64,000 bases of DNA from [Flexibacter] sp. ATCC 35103 (GCF_001975985.1 NZ_MTQF01000004.1:497621-561620); one strand, 5' to 3'; positions 17,771 through 27,892 are shown, counted from the first letter of the stretch. Numbers and translations are program-made. Notes: generated by a model from the letters alone, not told the origin.

Positions 17771-20311
17771 ATGTTGAAAGAAAGAATAGAGCTATATATA
17801 GAAAATGAATTTGCTCAACGTATCAGTAGTGAGCAGAATTTCTTTTATCAAAAAGGTCAGGATGCTTTGAATAAATGGATAAATATGGAACTAACCAGTG
17901 AACAAGCTGATTCCATAATTTCATTAAGTTTAGATTATAATGAATTTAAAAAAATAGATACTTCAAATCGAGAACTCTTTCCCATAACTCAATTACTTTT
18001 CGAGATAATTTCCTATTGCGATAATAAAGCAAATGGCAAAAAACATCATAATCAATATGACGATAGCAGAACTTTTGCAAATGCAGGTGTTCGTATGGGA
18101 GCGTGGATTAGGAATTTAGTAGAATATAAATTTAACTCTCAGAATGTAAGTGGTTCAATAAAAAATGCTTTCAATTATCTTCTTGACCCAACCAATAACA
18201 CCACCATTTTAAGTGAAAACCATAGAAAATTTATTGTTGAGTACTTTTTAAAAAAAGATTACAATTCAGCTGACTTTACCGATGATTGTAAAAGTATATT
18301 TAAAAACTATAGCTTATCCGTTTTAAATGATGAAAATTATACTTTTTATATTTCTTCATTAATATACAGTGTTGCAAATGAATGGAAACCAAAAGTCAGC
18401 TTAAAATTTAAAGATTTAGTTAAAAAACTCGAAAGCCACTTCATTTCCGAAAAAATAGAGTTTTCGTTTGATAAGTTAACTTCTAGATCAAGGTTTATTT
18501 GGATCTCTGATGGATCGAAAATTATTGGAAATCATATTGCACATTATGAAATTGGTTTTAGGAGCATTTCAGCAAACAAAAATGAAATATATGTTGATAT
18601 TCATTTTGAAGGCAATACAAAAACTGAAAAAGATATCTTCTACAATACAATAAAAAATTTACCCGAAAATCTAGAATGGTTTGATTGGCAGAATTCAAAA
18701 AGTATTGGTTTTAAGGAAGCATATAAATTAGATGATGAGGATATAATTGACAATATTACTTCTGCTCTTGAATATATTGAGGATAATATAGGAGATTCTA
18801 TAAGAGAAATAATTAGTGAATTGTCAATAACAAACGCAAATATTATAGAAAATAAGCTTGAATCTATGAAACAACCTTTAAATCAAATTCTTTATGGTCC
18901 ACCTGGAACAGGAAAAACATACAATAGTATTGATAGCGCTCTTAAAATAATAAATGAAGAGGAAGAGCAACAATTAAACTGGGATGACAGAAATGCTGTC
19001 AAGAATCTTTTTGACAAAAGGGTAACTGAAGGCAGAATTGTATTTACTACTTTTCATCAAAGTATGAATTATGAAGATTTTATTGAAGGAATAAAACCTG
19101 AAGAACCAGAAAAAGAAGGAGATCCTGTAATCTATAAAATTAAGTATGGGATTTTACGAAATCTATGTATTGAAGCTTCTTTCGAAATAGCCCAATTACG
19201 AGAAGATGATATCACTGACGAAGTGTTAGACTTCTCATTTCTCTATGATAGTTTAGTTGAAAATATAGAAGAAGAACTAATTGCAGGAAATTCAGTTGAG
19301 TTAGAAATTAAAACCGGTGCAAAAGTATTAGTGGATAGCATTTCTCAAAACGGGAACTTTATTATCAAACATATTAACGGAAAAAAAACATATACTGTTT
19401 CGAAAAACAGATTAACAAAATTAAATTCAGTAATTAAAGATCTTGACAAAGTTACTAATATTGCTGATGAATTTAAATCTGTCATTGGTGGTAGTAATTC
19501 TTCAGCCTACTGGTCTGTTCTCAATGCTATTCAAAAAGAAAAACATAATATTCCCAGAAATACGGAAAAAAGGAAATACACATTTGAAGAAAAAAAAGAA
19601 GTAGTATCTTCTCTTTCAAAAAAAGATTTTATCGGCAAAAAAGGAAAACCTTTTGTCTTAATTATTGATGAAATAAACCGAGGAAATGTTTCGCAAATCT
19701 TTGGTGAATTAATTACACTGATTGAAGAAGATAAACGTTTAGGAAAAAAAGAAGCGCTGGAAGTTACCTTACCCTACAGCAAAGATAAATTTGGAGTTCC
19801 TGCCAATCTCTATATGATTGGTACAATGAATACAGCCGACAGAAGCGTTGAAGCGTTGGACGCTGCTCTAAGAAGACGTTTTTGTTTTGAGGAAATGCCT
19901 CCATCATATGATTTAAAAGAATTGCAAAATGAAATTTTTGGACATAAAGCTTCTAAAGTACTTGAAAAAATCAATTTAAGGATTGAAAAATTGTTAGACA
20001 AAGATCATAAAATAGGTCACTCCTACTTACTAAACAAAAATGAAAATTCAATAATAGATTCTTTTTATAAAAATATTATCCCCTTGCTTCAAGAATATTT
20101 CTTTGGAGATTATAGTAAAATTGGTTTGGTATTAGGAAAAGGGTTTGTGCATTTGAAAGAATCGGAGGGATCGGATATTTTTGCCGAATTTTATGACGTT
20201 GCCGAAGATTTTGACAATAGAAATGTCTATGAAATTATTGATTACAGAAAAGATAAGCTTAACGGCAAAATTAATTTCGGCCAAGCTATTCAAGTTTTAA
20301 TGAAAAAGTAA
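17771..20311 (+). CDS. mcrB: McrB-type AAA+ GTPase of a type IV restriction system
   Basis: 846 residues. The N-terminal 350 residues carry a region without a recognisable motif, probably the modified-DNA or target-sensing domain. The AAA+ module has Walker A in LYGPPGTGKTYNS near 373, Walker B in VLIIDEINRGN near 633, and MIGTMNTADRSVEALDAALRRR near 685 with the sensor and arginine-finger region. EINRGN and the NTADRS motif are diagnostic of McrB, which hydrolyses GTP and drives DNA translocation towards McrC. It starts 4 bases after the broken gene and ends 1 base before mcrC. A long insert (about residues 430-600) separates Walker A from Walker B. Confidence 0.92.
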   Translation: MLKERIELYIENEFAQRISSEQNFFYQKGQDALNKWINMELTSEQADSIISLSLDYNEFKKIDTSNRELFPITQLLFEIISYCDNKANGKKHHNQYDDSRTFANAGVRMGAWIRNLVEYKFNSQNVSGSIKNAFNYLLDPTNNTTILSENHRKFIVEYFLKKDYNSADFTDDCKSIFKNYSLSVLNDENYTFYISSLIYSVANEWKPKVSLKFKDLVKKLESHFISEKIEFSFDKLTSRSRFIWISDGSKIIGNHIAHYEIGFRSISANKNEIYVDIHFEGNTKTEKDIFYNTIKNLPENLEWFDWQNSKSIGFKEAYKLDDEDIIDNITSALEYIEDNIGDSIREIISELSITNANIIENKLESMKQPLNQILYGPPGTGKTYNSIDSALKIINEEEEQQLNWDDRNAVKNLFDKRVTEGRIVFTTFHQSMNYEDFIEGIKPEEPEKEGDPVIYKIKYGILRNLCIEASFEIAQLREDDITDEVLDFSFLYDSLVENIEEELIAGNSVELEIKTGAKVLVDSISQNGNFIIKHINGKKTYTVSKNRLTKLNSVIKDLDKVTNIADEFKSVIGGSNSSAYWSVLNAIQKEKHNIPRNTEKRKYTFEEKKEVVSSLSKKDFIGKKGKPFVLIIDEINRGNVSQIFGELITLIEEDKRLGKKEALEVTLPYSKDKFGVPANLYMIGTMNTADRSVEALDAALRRRFCFEEMPPSYDLKELQNEIFGHKASKVLEKINLRIEKLLDKDHKIGHSYLLNKNENSIIDSFYKNIIPLLQEYFFGDYSKIGLVLGKGFVHLKESEGSDIFAEFYDVAEDFDNRNVYEIIDYRKDKLNGKINFGQAIQVLMKK

Positions 20312-20312
20312 T

Positions 20313-21590
20313 TTGAGTAAAATAAAAGAAAATATTGTTGCTTTTGAACATGAAATTCTTCGTTTTGATAGAGGTGAAAAGAAAATCACTAAAAATCAAT
20401 TCGAAGCTTTAGAACGCTATTATGGTAACGGAAAACCTTTCTATAAATTAGTTTACAATGGAGTTCAATTTAACGAACATGTTGGTGTTATACAAGTTGG
20501 TAATACTTTAATCGAAGTATTACCAAAGGCAGATAAAGTTCCTCATTCGGCAGGAGAAGATCAAAAATGGCGTGACCTATTAATTGGAATGTTACGAGCT
20601 GTAGGAAGCTTTGATATAAAATCTACAAGCTCCAGTAATTTAAAAATAAAACCTAATACTATTCTTGATTTATATTTTGAGTTATTCATTAAAGAAATAG
20701 AATATTTACTTCATAATGGTTTAGTAAAAAAATATCGAAAAAAAGAAGGAAATGTTACTGCATTAAAAGGCAGTTTACAATTCAGTAAACATATCCAGCA
20801 AAATTTAATTCATCAGGAGCGATTTTATGTTCGACATTCTACTTATGATGTTGAACATACCTTGCATTTCATTCTTTATAAAGCTCTAAAATTATTAAAA
20901 CAGATCAATACCAATAATGATTTGCATAGCCGAATTGGGACTTTGCTTTTGCATTTTCCTGAAATGCCAGAAATAAAAGTTTCAGATGCTACTTTTGAGA
21001 AATTGGTTTACAATAGAAAAAATCAACATTATCAAAAAGCTATAGAAATCGCTAAACTATTATTATTGAAATACCATCCTGATGTAAGCAAAGGAAGAAA
21101 CCACGTTTTGGCTCTGATGTTTGATATGAATATGCTTTGGGAACAATTTATATTTGTGAGTTTAAAGAAAAATAAAACTGATTTCACTAAAATAAAAGCA
21201 CAAACCTCTAAGTTTTTTTGGAAACCTGAAAACGGCAGAAGAACAGCAATGAAGCCCGATATTTATATTGAAACAAATAATGGCAACATCGTATTAGACA
21301 CTAAATGGAAAAATCTAAACGGCTTTAATCCATCTCCAGATGATTTACGACAAATGTATGTATACCATGAATATTTTGACGCTACAAAAGTAGCGTTGGT
21401 TTATCCTGGAAACAATAAAGATAGTAAAGCAGGAATTTATTTAAAAAAGGATGGAAATCATCATGATGATAAAATATGTAGCGTTGTTTTAATCAATGTA
21501 GAAAATGAAATAAAAGAATGGCAAAAAACAATTGGAAAAGTTATTAATCGATTTATTGATAAAACATCCCTTCATACAAAAGGCTCCTGA
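20313..21590 (+). CDS. mcrC: McrC nuclease subunit
   Basis: 425 residues starting at TTG 20313, one base after the mcrB stop. The unusual start is supported by the otherwise perfect placement and by the N-terminal sequence SKIKENIVAFEHE, which is close to McrC openings. The N-terminal half forms the McrB-stimulating domain. The C-terminal half has the PD-(D/E)xK site, MKPDIYIE followed by VLDTKWKNL near residue 327, as in McrC and LlaJI-type nucleases. With McrB it cleaves modified or otherwise marked foreign DNA. The pair lies behind a type I system, giving one combined restriction island. Confidence 0.92.
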   Translation: MSKIKENIVAFEHEILRFDRGEKKITKNQFEALERYYGNGKPFYKLVYNGVQFNEHVGVIQVGNTLIEVLPKADKVPHSAGEDQKWRDLLIGMLRAVGSFDIKSTSSSNLKIKPNTILDLYFELFIKEIEYLLHNGLVKKYRKKEGNVTALKGSLQFSKHIQQNLIHQERFYVRHSTYDVEHTLHFILYKALKLLKQINTNNDLHSRIGTLLLHFPEMPEIKVSDATFEKLVYNRKNQHYQKAIEIAKLLLLKYHPDVSKGRNHVLALMFDMNMLWEQFIFVSLKKNKTDFTKIKAQTSKFFWKPENGRRTAMKPDIYIETNNGNIVLDTKWKNLNGFNPSPDDLRQMYVYHEYFDATKVALVYPGNNKDSKAGIYLKKDGNHHDDKICSVVLINVENEIKEWQKTIGKVINRFIDKTSLHTKGS

Positions 21591-21680
21591 TTTTGGCTAG
21601 CAATTTCTCTTTCTAAACAGGTTTGCTAATTTCAAATATCAGAAAATCAATTAACAAATATCATGAGATTAGCCTAATTC

Positions 21681-22139
21681 TTAAGACCTCGGCTTAGCTA
21701 AATTCCTATCATACATAATAATAGTTCCTGCTACTGCCACATTTAAACTTTTTTCTGATTTAAATTTTACTAAATGATGGCATTTAGCCATTACTTTATG
21801 AGATAAGCCATGATCTTCTGCTCCCAAGAGATAAACACAACGTCTTGGATGTTCAAAAGTCTCTAAATCGACAGCTTTATCATCTAATTCAACCCCAACC
21901 AATCGCGCTCCTTTAGGCAGGTTTTCAAAAAAAGCTTCAAAAGTATCATAATGAAAATACGGAATTGCTTTTACCGCATCATGCGTATCACAGGCTTGTT
22001 TGGCATATCGATTGCCTATGGTAAAGATAAAAGTAGCACCTAAATTTTGAGCAGATCGCCACAAAACACCGAGATTTTCAGGTGTTTTACCATTTTGAAT
22101 TCCTATTCCAAAATATTCATTTATAAAGTTATCATTCAT
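21681..22139 (-). CDS. SpoU/TrmH-family RNA 2'-O-ribose methyltransferase
   Basis: The ATG at 22139 (MNDNFINEYFGIG) is preferred over the start at 22154 and gives 152 residues. SPOUT-fold motifs are present: KTPENLGVLWRSAQNLGA (motif 1), VYLLGAEDHGLS (motif 2) and SLNVAVAGTIIMYDR (motif 3), which together form the knotted AdoMet-binding site. It resembles the short TrmH-like enzymes that methylate ribose in tRNA or rRNA. The exact target is not evident. It lies downstream of a duplicated antiporter tail on the same strand. Confidence 0.88.
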   Translation of the reverse strand: MNDNFINEYFGIGIQNGKTPENLGVLWRSAQNLGATFIFTIGNRYAKQACDTHDAVKAIPYFHYDTFEAFFENLPKGARLVGVELDDKAVDLETFEHPRRCVYLLGAEDHGLSHKVMAKCHHLVKFKSEKSLNVAVAGTIIMYDRNLAKPRS

Positions 22140-22182
22140 ACCGCAAAAGTACAAACTGTAAGTACATAAGTCAATTTTTTAT

Positions 22183-22282
22183 TCCTCATACATCTCCATC
22201 CACAACCTGGTTTCTTCCAAATCCAGTTCTTTTTCAATCTTTCTGAAAATCTCTTCATTTACAGAACCTGATTTATGCATCG
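22183..22282 (-). pseudogene. Duplicated 3' end of the Na+/H+ antiporter gene
   Basis: These 100 bases align without gaps to 23701-23800, the end of the antiporter gene, with 7 mismatches by eye. They still encode its last residues (EETRLWMEMYEE) with a stop codon in the same place, TAA instead of TAG. The differences I checked are silent, for example TTG against CTA for Leu. Homology ends abruptly after 22282. The DUF1016 nuclease gene lies between the two copies, so this looks like the scar of an insertion by recombination or of a duplication. Confidence 0.8.
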
Positions 22283-22321
22283 CTTCTACAACACTCGTTT
22301 GTAGGTTTGCGTTATTGCAGG

Positions 22322-23479
22322 CTAGTTTTCATTTTCAGGGTTATTGTTGAGGTCAAAAAATTCTTTTTCAATATCTTCAATACTAGGTAAACTCGATTTA
22401 AGATCGTCTGGCAGTAATTGTGTGAATTCGTATTCAGAAACACCAATGGGTTTGTTTAGGTCACGCAAAGCATATTCGGCAAAAATTTTGTCCTTGCCTT
22501 TGCATAATATCAGTCCTATAGTAGGTTTATCGGTTTCATGTTTTAATAAATCATCGACTGCCGAGCAATAAAAATTCATTTTGCCTGCATATTCAGGCAT
22601 AAAATCGCCTTTTTTTAAATCGATAACAACGAAGCAACGCATTTTGAGATGGTAAAAAAGCAGGTCGAGTTGAAAATCTTTGTCGCTGATTTCTAATTTG
22701 TATTGTCGGCCTACAAAGGCAAAACCAGCACCCAATTCGAGCAGAAATTTTTCAACGTGTTTTACGAGTTCCAACTCTAATTCTCTTTCAGAAAACTCAG
22801 TTGCGAGCGTAATAAAATCAAAAATATAAGGATCTTTAAAGGTTTGCTTTGCCCAAAGTGAGTGAGAATTGGTAAGCGTAGTGTCGAAATTATGAACCAA
22901 TGCACCTTGCCGTTCGTGAGCCTTGTTTTGGATTTGCGCGACCAAAGTATCACGGCTCCAGCCATGTTCTAAAATTTGTTGCATATACCAATAGCGTATG
23001 GGCAGGTCTTTTATTTTTTGTAAAAGAATAGTGTGTTGTGTCCAACCTATTAAAGCAATCAATTGAGCTTGATTTTTAGTATCTTCTAATTGCGCAACTG
23101 TCAGTTGCGTAATTACAGTATTTTCTAAATGCGCAACGGGTAGTGGCGTAATTGATTGACTGTCTAATTTAGGAACTGGTTGTTGCCCAATTGAAGTTAA
23201 CATCGGATATTCATTAAAAAATTGAACCATCATCTGAAGATTTCTCACAGAAAATCCTTTTACTTCAGCAAGTTCATTCTTTAAATCATTCGCCAATTTT
23301 GGGATAACACCTTTTCCCCAACCTTTTTGTTGTTGCTGGTTGTGAATCATTCGACCAATATCCCAATAGGTGGCCAACATTTCGGCATTGGCCGCGAGAT
23401 TGACTTTTAGTTGTCCCTGACGAACCCTATTTTTAATATTGGTTAGTAAACCTTTGTATATCTCTATTTCGGTATTCAT
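22322..23479 (-). CDS. DUF1016 (YhcG-type) PD-(D/E)xK nuclease-like protein
   Basis: 385 residues. The N-terminal DUF1016 region reads NLAANAEMLATYWDIGRMIH and GKGVIPKLANDLKNEL. The C-terminal nuclease domain shows LDLLFYHLKMRCFVVIDLKK, with the acidic and Lys residues of a PD-(D/E)xK fold. Relatives occur near R-M and other defence genes and are thought to act on DNA; the role is not established. Residues 97-135 hold three 13-residue repeats. The gene lies between the antiporter gene and a duplicated antiporter tail, which marks it as a recent insertion next to the restriction island. Confidence 0.85.
   Translation of the reverse strand: MNTEIEIYKGLLTNIKNRVRQGQLKVNLAANAEMLATYWDIGRMIHNQQQQKGWGKGVIPKLANDLKNELAEVKGFSVRNLQMMVQFFNEYPMLTSIGQQPVPKLDSQSITPLPVAHLENTVITQLTVAQLEDTKNQAQLIALIGWTQHTILLQKIKDLPIRYWYMQQILEHGWSRDTLVAQIQNKAHERQGALVHNFDTTLTNSHSLWAKQTFKDPYIFDFITLATEFSERELELELVKHVEKFLLELGAGFAFVGRQYKLEISDKDFQLDLLFYHLKMRCFVVIDLKKGDFMPEYAGKMNFYCSAVDDLLKHETDKPTIGLILCKGKDKIFAEYALRDLNKPIGVSEYEFTQLLPDDLKSSLPSIEDIEKEFFDLNNNPENEN
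23075..23191 (-). repeat. Three 39-bp in-frame tandem repeats in the DUF1016 gene
   Basis: Residues 97-135 read as three 13-residue units: IGQQPVPKLDSQS, ITPLPVAHLENTV and ITQLTVAQLEDTK. They share I-x3-(P/T)-V-x2-L-(D/E). They separate the N-terminal DUF1016 part from the helical middle and probably form a variable linker. The DNA copies (for example tgcgcaactgtcagttgcg) are still recognisable, suggesting recent expansion. Confidence 0.7.
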
Positions 23480-23696
23480 TTCTGTACAGTTTATAATCTT
23501 GAATTAGCCCTTCTTGATCATTGTGATTTTTCAACAATAATTTTCAGTTTTCTAATCAAAATAATTTTTATTCATCATGGTTGTCACATTTCTTCCATAA
23601 AAAGAATTCTTTATTTATTTTAGAAGAATGTTTCTAATCTTAAAGATTTACGCCATATCGCAATATACGATATTAAACTACGACACTCTAATTTCC

Positions 23697-25298
23697 CTAC
23701 TCCTCATACATCTCCATCCATAGCCTGGTTTCTTCCAAATCCAGTTCCTTCTCAATCTTCCTGAAAATCTCCTCATTTACAGAACCGGATTTATGCATCG
23801 ATTCCAGCTTATTACGTTCTACATTCAAAAGATCAATTTGTATTTTAGTAAAATCGTTGAAGATTTCGCCCCCCATTAATTTCCCTTTTCCGAAGAAATT
23901 GGCTGGGAGTTCGGTTTTTTGAAGGCGGTTGAATTTTACTTCATATTTGCTTTTTATGTTGTGCAGCAAGTCATCGTTAAGTAATGAGAAATTATCTTCG
24001 ATGTGTGTAATGGTTTGCGACACGATAATATTTCGGATCTCGTATTCTTCAGCAAGAATCGAATATTTTTCAATTTTTAGTTTTTTAATTAGCCACGGCA
24101 AAGTAAGTCCCTGAATCACCAAAGTGGAAAGTATCACACAAAATACCAGATAAATGATGAGGTTTCGGAGTGGAAATGCTTCCGTTTCGTTCATCATTAG
24201 CGGAAGCGCCAATGCGGCTGCCATCGAAACCACGCCACGCATTCCGGACCAACCGAAAACAATCATGTTCCGGAAATCAAACTCTTCCTGCAGTCGGATT
24301 TTTTTACTGATTACTCTTGGTAATAATGTCGCCGGAATCACCCATAAAAAGCGCACCAAAATCACAACCAGACTTACCGAAGCGCCCCAAATAAACAATG
24401 ACCAACCGGAATAATCCCCTATTCCCAACATAATTTGGCGCAACTGCAATCCGATTAAGATAAAGATTAAGCCGTTTAGGATATTCGTTAAAACACTCCA
24501 AATTGTTCCTGTCATGATTCGGCTTTCGTGAGTGAAAATCGTTCCTGATCTTGCCGAAAGAAAAAGTCCCGTTGCCACTACCGCCAAAACTCCCGAAGAT
24601 TCAAAATGCTCTGCAATTAAGTAAGAAGCAAAAGGTGTTAATAAAGTTAATGTCGCTTCGATAACTTCATCGCAAACAAACTTTTTATGAATAAAACTCA
24701 TGATATAACCAACGCCCAATCCTATCGCTATTCCTAAAACCGACATAATAACAAAGTTCAGTCCGGCTTGCCACAGTACAAAATTCCCTGCCGTAATAGC
24801 GGTCAAAGCATATTTGTACGCTACCAGACCGCTGGCATCGTTTACCAGACTTTCGCCTTCGAGAATGGCAATTAATCGTGGGTGTAAACCTAAACCTTTT
24901 GTTATAGAAGTAGCTGAAACTGCATCAGGAGGCGAAACGATCGCACCCAATAAAAAAGCTAACGGCCAGGAGATATCATCTATCAGCATATGTGCTGCAA
25001 AAGCTACGGCAACAGTAGTAAAAAGTACTAAACCTACAGCCGCCAAAGTAATAGGACGAATAGTTTGCTTAAAATCAGACCAGCTTGTGTACCACGCAGC
25101 GTGATATAAAAGTGGCGGTAAAAACACAATAAAAACAACTTCAGGACTTAGGGCAATCACCGGAAGTCCCGGAATAATACTAATAACTACTCCGCAAAGC
25201 ACCAGCACAATAGGGATTGGAAAATTGTATTTTTTACTGATAAGACTCAAAAATGCTACTCCAAACAGTAGCATGATAATAACGGTAATATTTTCCAT
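23697..25298 (-). CDS. CPA1-family Na+/H+ antiporter
   Basis: 533 residues with about twelve membrane segments. It has the CPA1 features FLPPLLYHAAWYTSW, GAIVSPPDAVSATSI and EGESLVNDASGLVAYK, the last carrying the ND ion-binding pair. An acidic cytoplasmic tail of about 130 residues follows. It exchanges cytoplasmic Na+ (or K+) for protons across the inner membrane and serves pH and salt balance. The last 33 codons are duplicated downstream at 22183. The gene itself looks intact. It diverges from an MscS channel gene, and the pair may reflect osmotic and ion adaptation. Confidence 0.9.
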   Translation of the reverse strand: MENITVIIMLLFGVAFLSLISKKYNFPIPIVLVLCGVVISIIPGLPVIALSPEVVFIVFLPPLLYHAAWYTSWSDFKQTIRPITLAAVGLVLFTTVAVAFAAHMLIDDISWPLAFLLGAIVSPPDAVSATSITKGLGLHPRLIAILEGESLVNDASGLVAYKYALTAITAGNFVLWQAGLNFVIMSVLGIAIGLGVGYIMSFIHKKFVCDEVIEATLTLLTPFASYLIAEHFESSGVLAVVATGLFLSARSGTIFTHESRIMTGTIWSVLTNILNGLIFILIGLQLRQIMLGIGDYSGWSLFIWGASVSLVVILVRFLWVIPATLLPRVISKKIRLQEEFDFRNMIVFGWSGMRGVVSMAAALALPLMMNETEAFPLRNLIIYLVFCVILSTLVIQGLTLPWLIKKLKIEKYSILAEEYEIRNIIVSQTITHIEDNFSLLNDDLLHNIKSKYEVKFNRLQKTELPANFFGKGKLMGGEIFNDFTKIQIDLLNVERNKLESMHKSGSVNEEIFRKIEKELDLEETRLWMEMYEE

Positions 25299-25489
25299 TT
25301 TCTGATTATTTGGTAATTCTGGTATTAGTGTACGAATATAATATTTTTAAATCTTTGTTGTGACTTTGATTCTATGGGTTCTTTTTTTGCCATGCAATTA
25401 CTCAAACGATCAAAATCTCTTTTAACCAAATTTTATCATACTTTCCATCATAAATATGCTAAAAAAAATTACATTTGAGCCTTAAATTT

Positions 25490-27892
25490 ATGCCCCGTAT
25501 TATGATTCAGAAAAGAAATTTTATTGGTTTACTTACTTTGTTGGCCGTCTTTTTTTACGCGCCGTTAACCTACTCTCAAACTTCAACGGAGAAAACAGAA
25601 GTTACTCCGGAAAAAACTGAAACTACACCTGCCAAAACCGAAAACAAATCAAAACTTTTTGAGGAAACTGTTACTGACAGTGATTATTTGATGGCAATCG
25701 AAAAAGCCGGAGAAGTTTTGGAATCTGCTCATAATGACACTGAGTTTGATGGAAACAGCCATCGTTTATTTGGAGAAATCAAAAGAACACAAGGCAAACT
25801 TGATCTTATTCTGGCGAGTTTAAAAGGAGCAAATCCTAATGTGCGCAACCAGCAAATGTACCGTATCGTTCTAAAAGAAATCGAACAGGAACTTAACGAA
25901 CAAAATACAGCCATTAATTCCCGAAATCTTGCACTTGAAAAAATCAAAGGCCGTGTAATTGATTTACGCAAGGACAAAACCCTAATGGGACTTTTGAAAG
26001 ATACTATTAAACGTAAGCAATTTAAAAAAGAATTTGCCAATCTTAAAAACCGATACCTGAGCACAGACAGTTTAATGACCAAAAATCAGAATATTTTAAA
26101 CAAAAATAAAAGGCTGACTGTAGAAAGAAAAATAGCGGTATCGAATGCTTTAATTACTGTAGAAAGCAAACTTGAACAGTCCGGAATAAGCATGCTTAAA
26201 AAAGAATATCCAGTTTTATGGAGTACAAGCGATTCTACAGCTAAGAAAATAGTAGGCAAAAATATTAAAGCCAAAATCATTATCGAAGAAAACGTTGCTG
26301 CTTATTATTTAAGTTACAGGGCAGGCGGATTAATTTTTCTGACTTTATTAATGTGTTTATTGGGCTGGTATATTTCACGCAATTTAAAATACCTGAAAAA
26401 TAACGGACATCAGGGTCACTTGTCTGATTTTAACTTTAAATATCTAAATCGTGGTGTAATTATTCCCGTTGCTGTCATTGGTCTTAATATTGCCGTAGTA
26501 AGCAATTTATATGCGCCGGCAATGTTTATAGAATTGATTCAGCTGGTTCTTTTGGGACTTATTACTTTTCTGTTTAAAGATAACTGGTCAAAAGTTGCGA
26601 TGCGCAATTGGCTGCTTCTTTTAGTTTTATTTTTAATACTGTGTTTCCTTGACTTATTTATTGCAGTTGGATTTATACAACGCTGCGCTTTTATTGTAAT
26701 CAATATTTTGGGTGTTCGTTATGGATTTGTTCAAATCAAAACACTAAAAGATCAGCTTTACTACAAAGGTTTTTTTAAATGGGCGACAATTATTTTTATA
26801 GGCCTGAATGTGCTGGCGATATTAAATAACATTTTCGGGAGAGTTTCTCTTGCCAATATGTTAAGCATAACTGCTTTTATATCGCTTACTCAAATTGTTG
26901 CCTTAAGCGTATTCTTGAAAATAATTTTAGAAATTATTCTTTTACAAATTTATACCACCAGAATTAAACGTGGAATCGAAAAGATTTTTGATTTCGAAAG
27001 TTTATCTGAAACACTCAAAAAACCATTTATCATCGTAATTAGTTATATGTGGATTGTGGTAATCGCCGCTAACCTGAATATTTGGGAATCTTTGCGCGCT
27101 GGTTTAACCTCACTGTTAATCCACCCAAATACCATTGGCAGCATCACTTTTACCTTAGGAAACATCGTATTGTTTTTTATCATTATCTGGGTTGCGCATT
27201 TATTACAGAATTATGTGGCGTACTTTTTTGGTGAAGTTGACGATGAAAACGAAGAAAATATCAACAAAAAACAACATTCTAAATTACTGATTACAAGACT
27301 TGTTGTTTTAATTTGTGGTTATCTTCTGGCTGTTGCCGCCTCAGGAATGCCATTAGACAAATTAAGTATTTTGTTGGGAGCGTTGGGTGTTGGTGTTGGA
27401 CTTGGACTTCAGAGTGTGGTTAACAATTTTGTTTCGGGTATTATCCTGATTTTTGATAAACCAATACAAATTGGGGACGTTATCAATATAAGTTCAGAAT
27501 CCGGCCGGGTAAAATCGATGGGATTGCGTACTACAAAAATCAACTCGGCAAACGGTGCCGAAATCATTATACCAAATGGTAATTTATTGTCGCAAAACAT
27601 TACCAACTGGACGTATACAGACAATTTTAAACTGGTAGAAATCGCTGCAGAAGTCGATGGAGACATTATGCCCGAGGAAATTAATGCCTTAATATTAGAA
27701 TCTCTTGAGAGCATGGATTTAGTCAATAATGCTAAACCACCACAGATTTATTATACTGCTATTGCCGACGGGAAATTCAAACTGCAAATAAAATTCTGGT
27801 GCAGTATTTACCGTACCGAAGAAACCATAAGCACTGCGCGTCAGGTACTTTTTAGTAATTTTAAAGCGAAAGGTTTAACCTTATCAACATAA
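25490..27892 (+). CDS. Large MscS-type mechanosensitive channel
   Basis: About 800 residues. The frame is open from a TTG at 25475, but the ATG at 25490 or 25502 (MIQKRNFIGLLTL) gives a good signal peptide ending near TYSQT. A periplasmic coiled-coil region of about 220 residues with many Lys/Glu follows, then about eleven membrane segments. The MscS core comes last: the Gly/Ala-rich pore helix LGALGVGVGLGLQSVVNNFV, then the beta domain FDKPIQIGDVIN and GRVKSMGLRTTKI. It is a KefA/MscK-like size class that opens under membrane tension to release solutes. A terminator follows. Confidence 0.88.
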   Translation: MPRIMIQKRNFIGLLTLLAVFFYAPLTYSQTSTEKTEVTPEKTETTPAKTENKSKLFEETVTDSDYLMAIEKAGEVLESAHNDTEFDGNSHRLFGEIKRTQGKLDLILASLKGANPNVRNQQMYRIVLKEIEQELNEQNTAINSRNLALEKIKGRVIDLRKDKTLMGLLKDTIKRKQFKKEFANLKNRYLSTDSLMTKNQNILNKNKRLTVERKIAVSNALITVESKLEQSGISMLKKEYPVLWSTSDSTAKKIVGKNIKAKIIIEENVAAYYLSYRAGGLIFLTLLMCLLGWYISRNLKYLKNNGHQGHLSDFNFKYLNRGVIIPVAVIGLNIAVVSNLYAPAMFIELIQLVLLGLITFLFKDNWSKVAMRNWLLLLVLFLILCFLDLFIAVGFIQRCAFIVINILGVRYGFVQIKTLKDQLYYKGFFKWATIIFIGLNVLAILNNIFGRVSLANMLSITAFISLTQIVALSVFLKIILEIILLQIYTTRIKRGIEKIFDFESLSETLKKPFIIVISYMWIVVIAANLNIWESLRAGLTSLLIHPNTIGSITFTLGNIVLFFIIIWVAHLLQNYVAYFFGEVDDENEENINKKQHSKLLITRLVVLICGYLLAVAASGMPLDKLSILLGALGVGVGLGLQSVVNNFVSGIILIFDKPIQIGDVINISSESGRVKSMGLRTTKINSANGAEIIIPNGNLLSQNITNWTYTDNFKLVEIAAEVDGDIMPEEINALILESLESMDLVNNAKPPQIYYTAIADGKFKLQIKFWCSIYRTEETISTARQVLFSNFKAKGLTLST

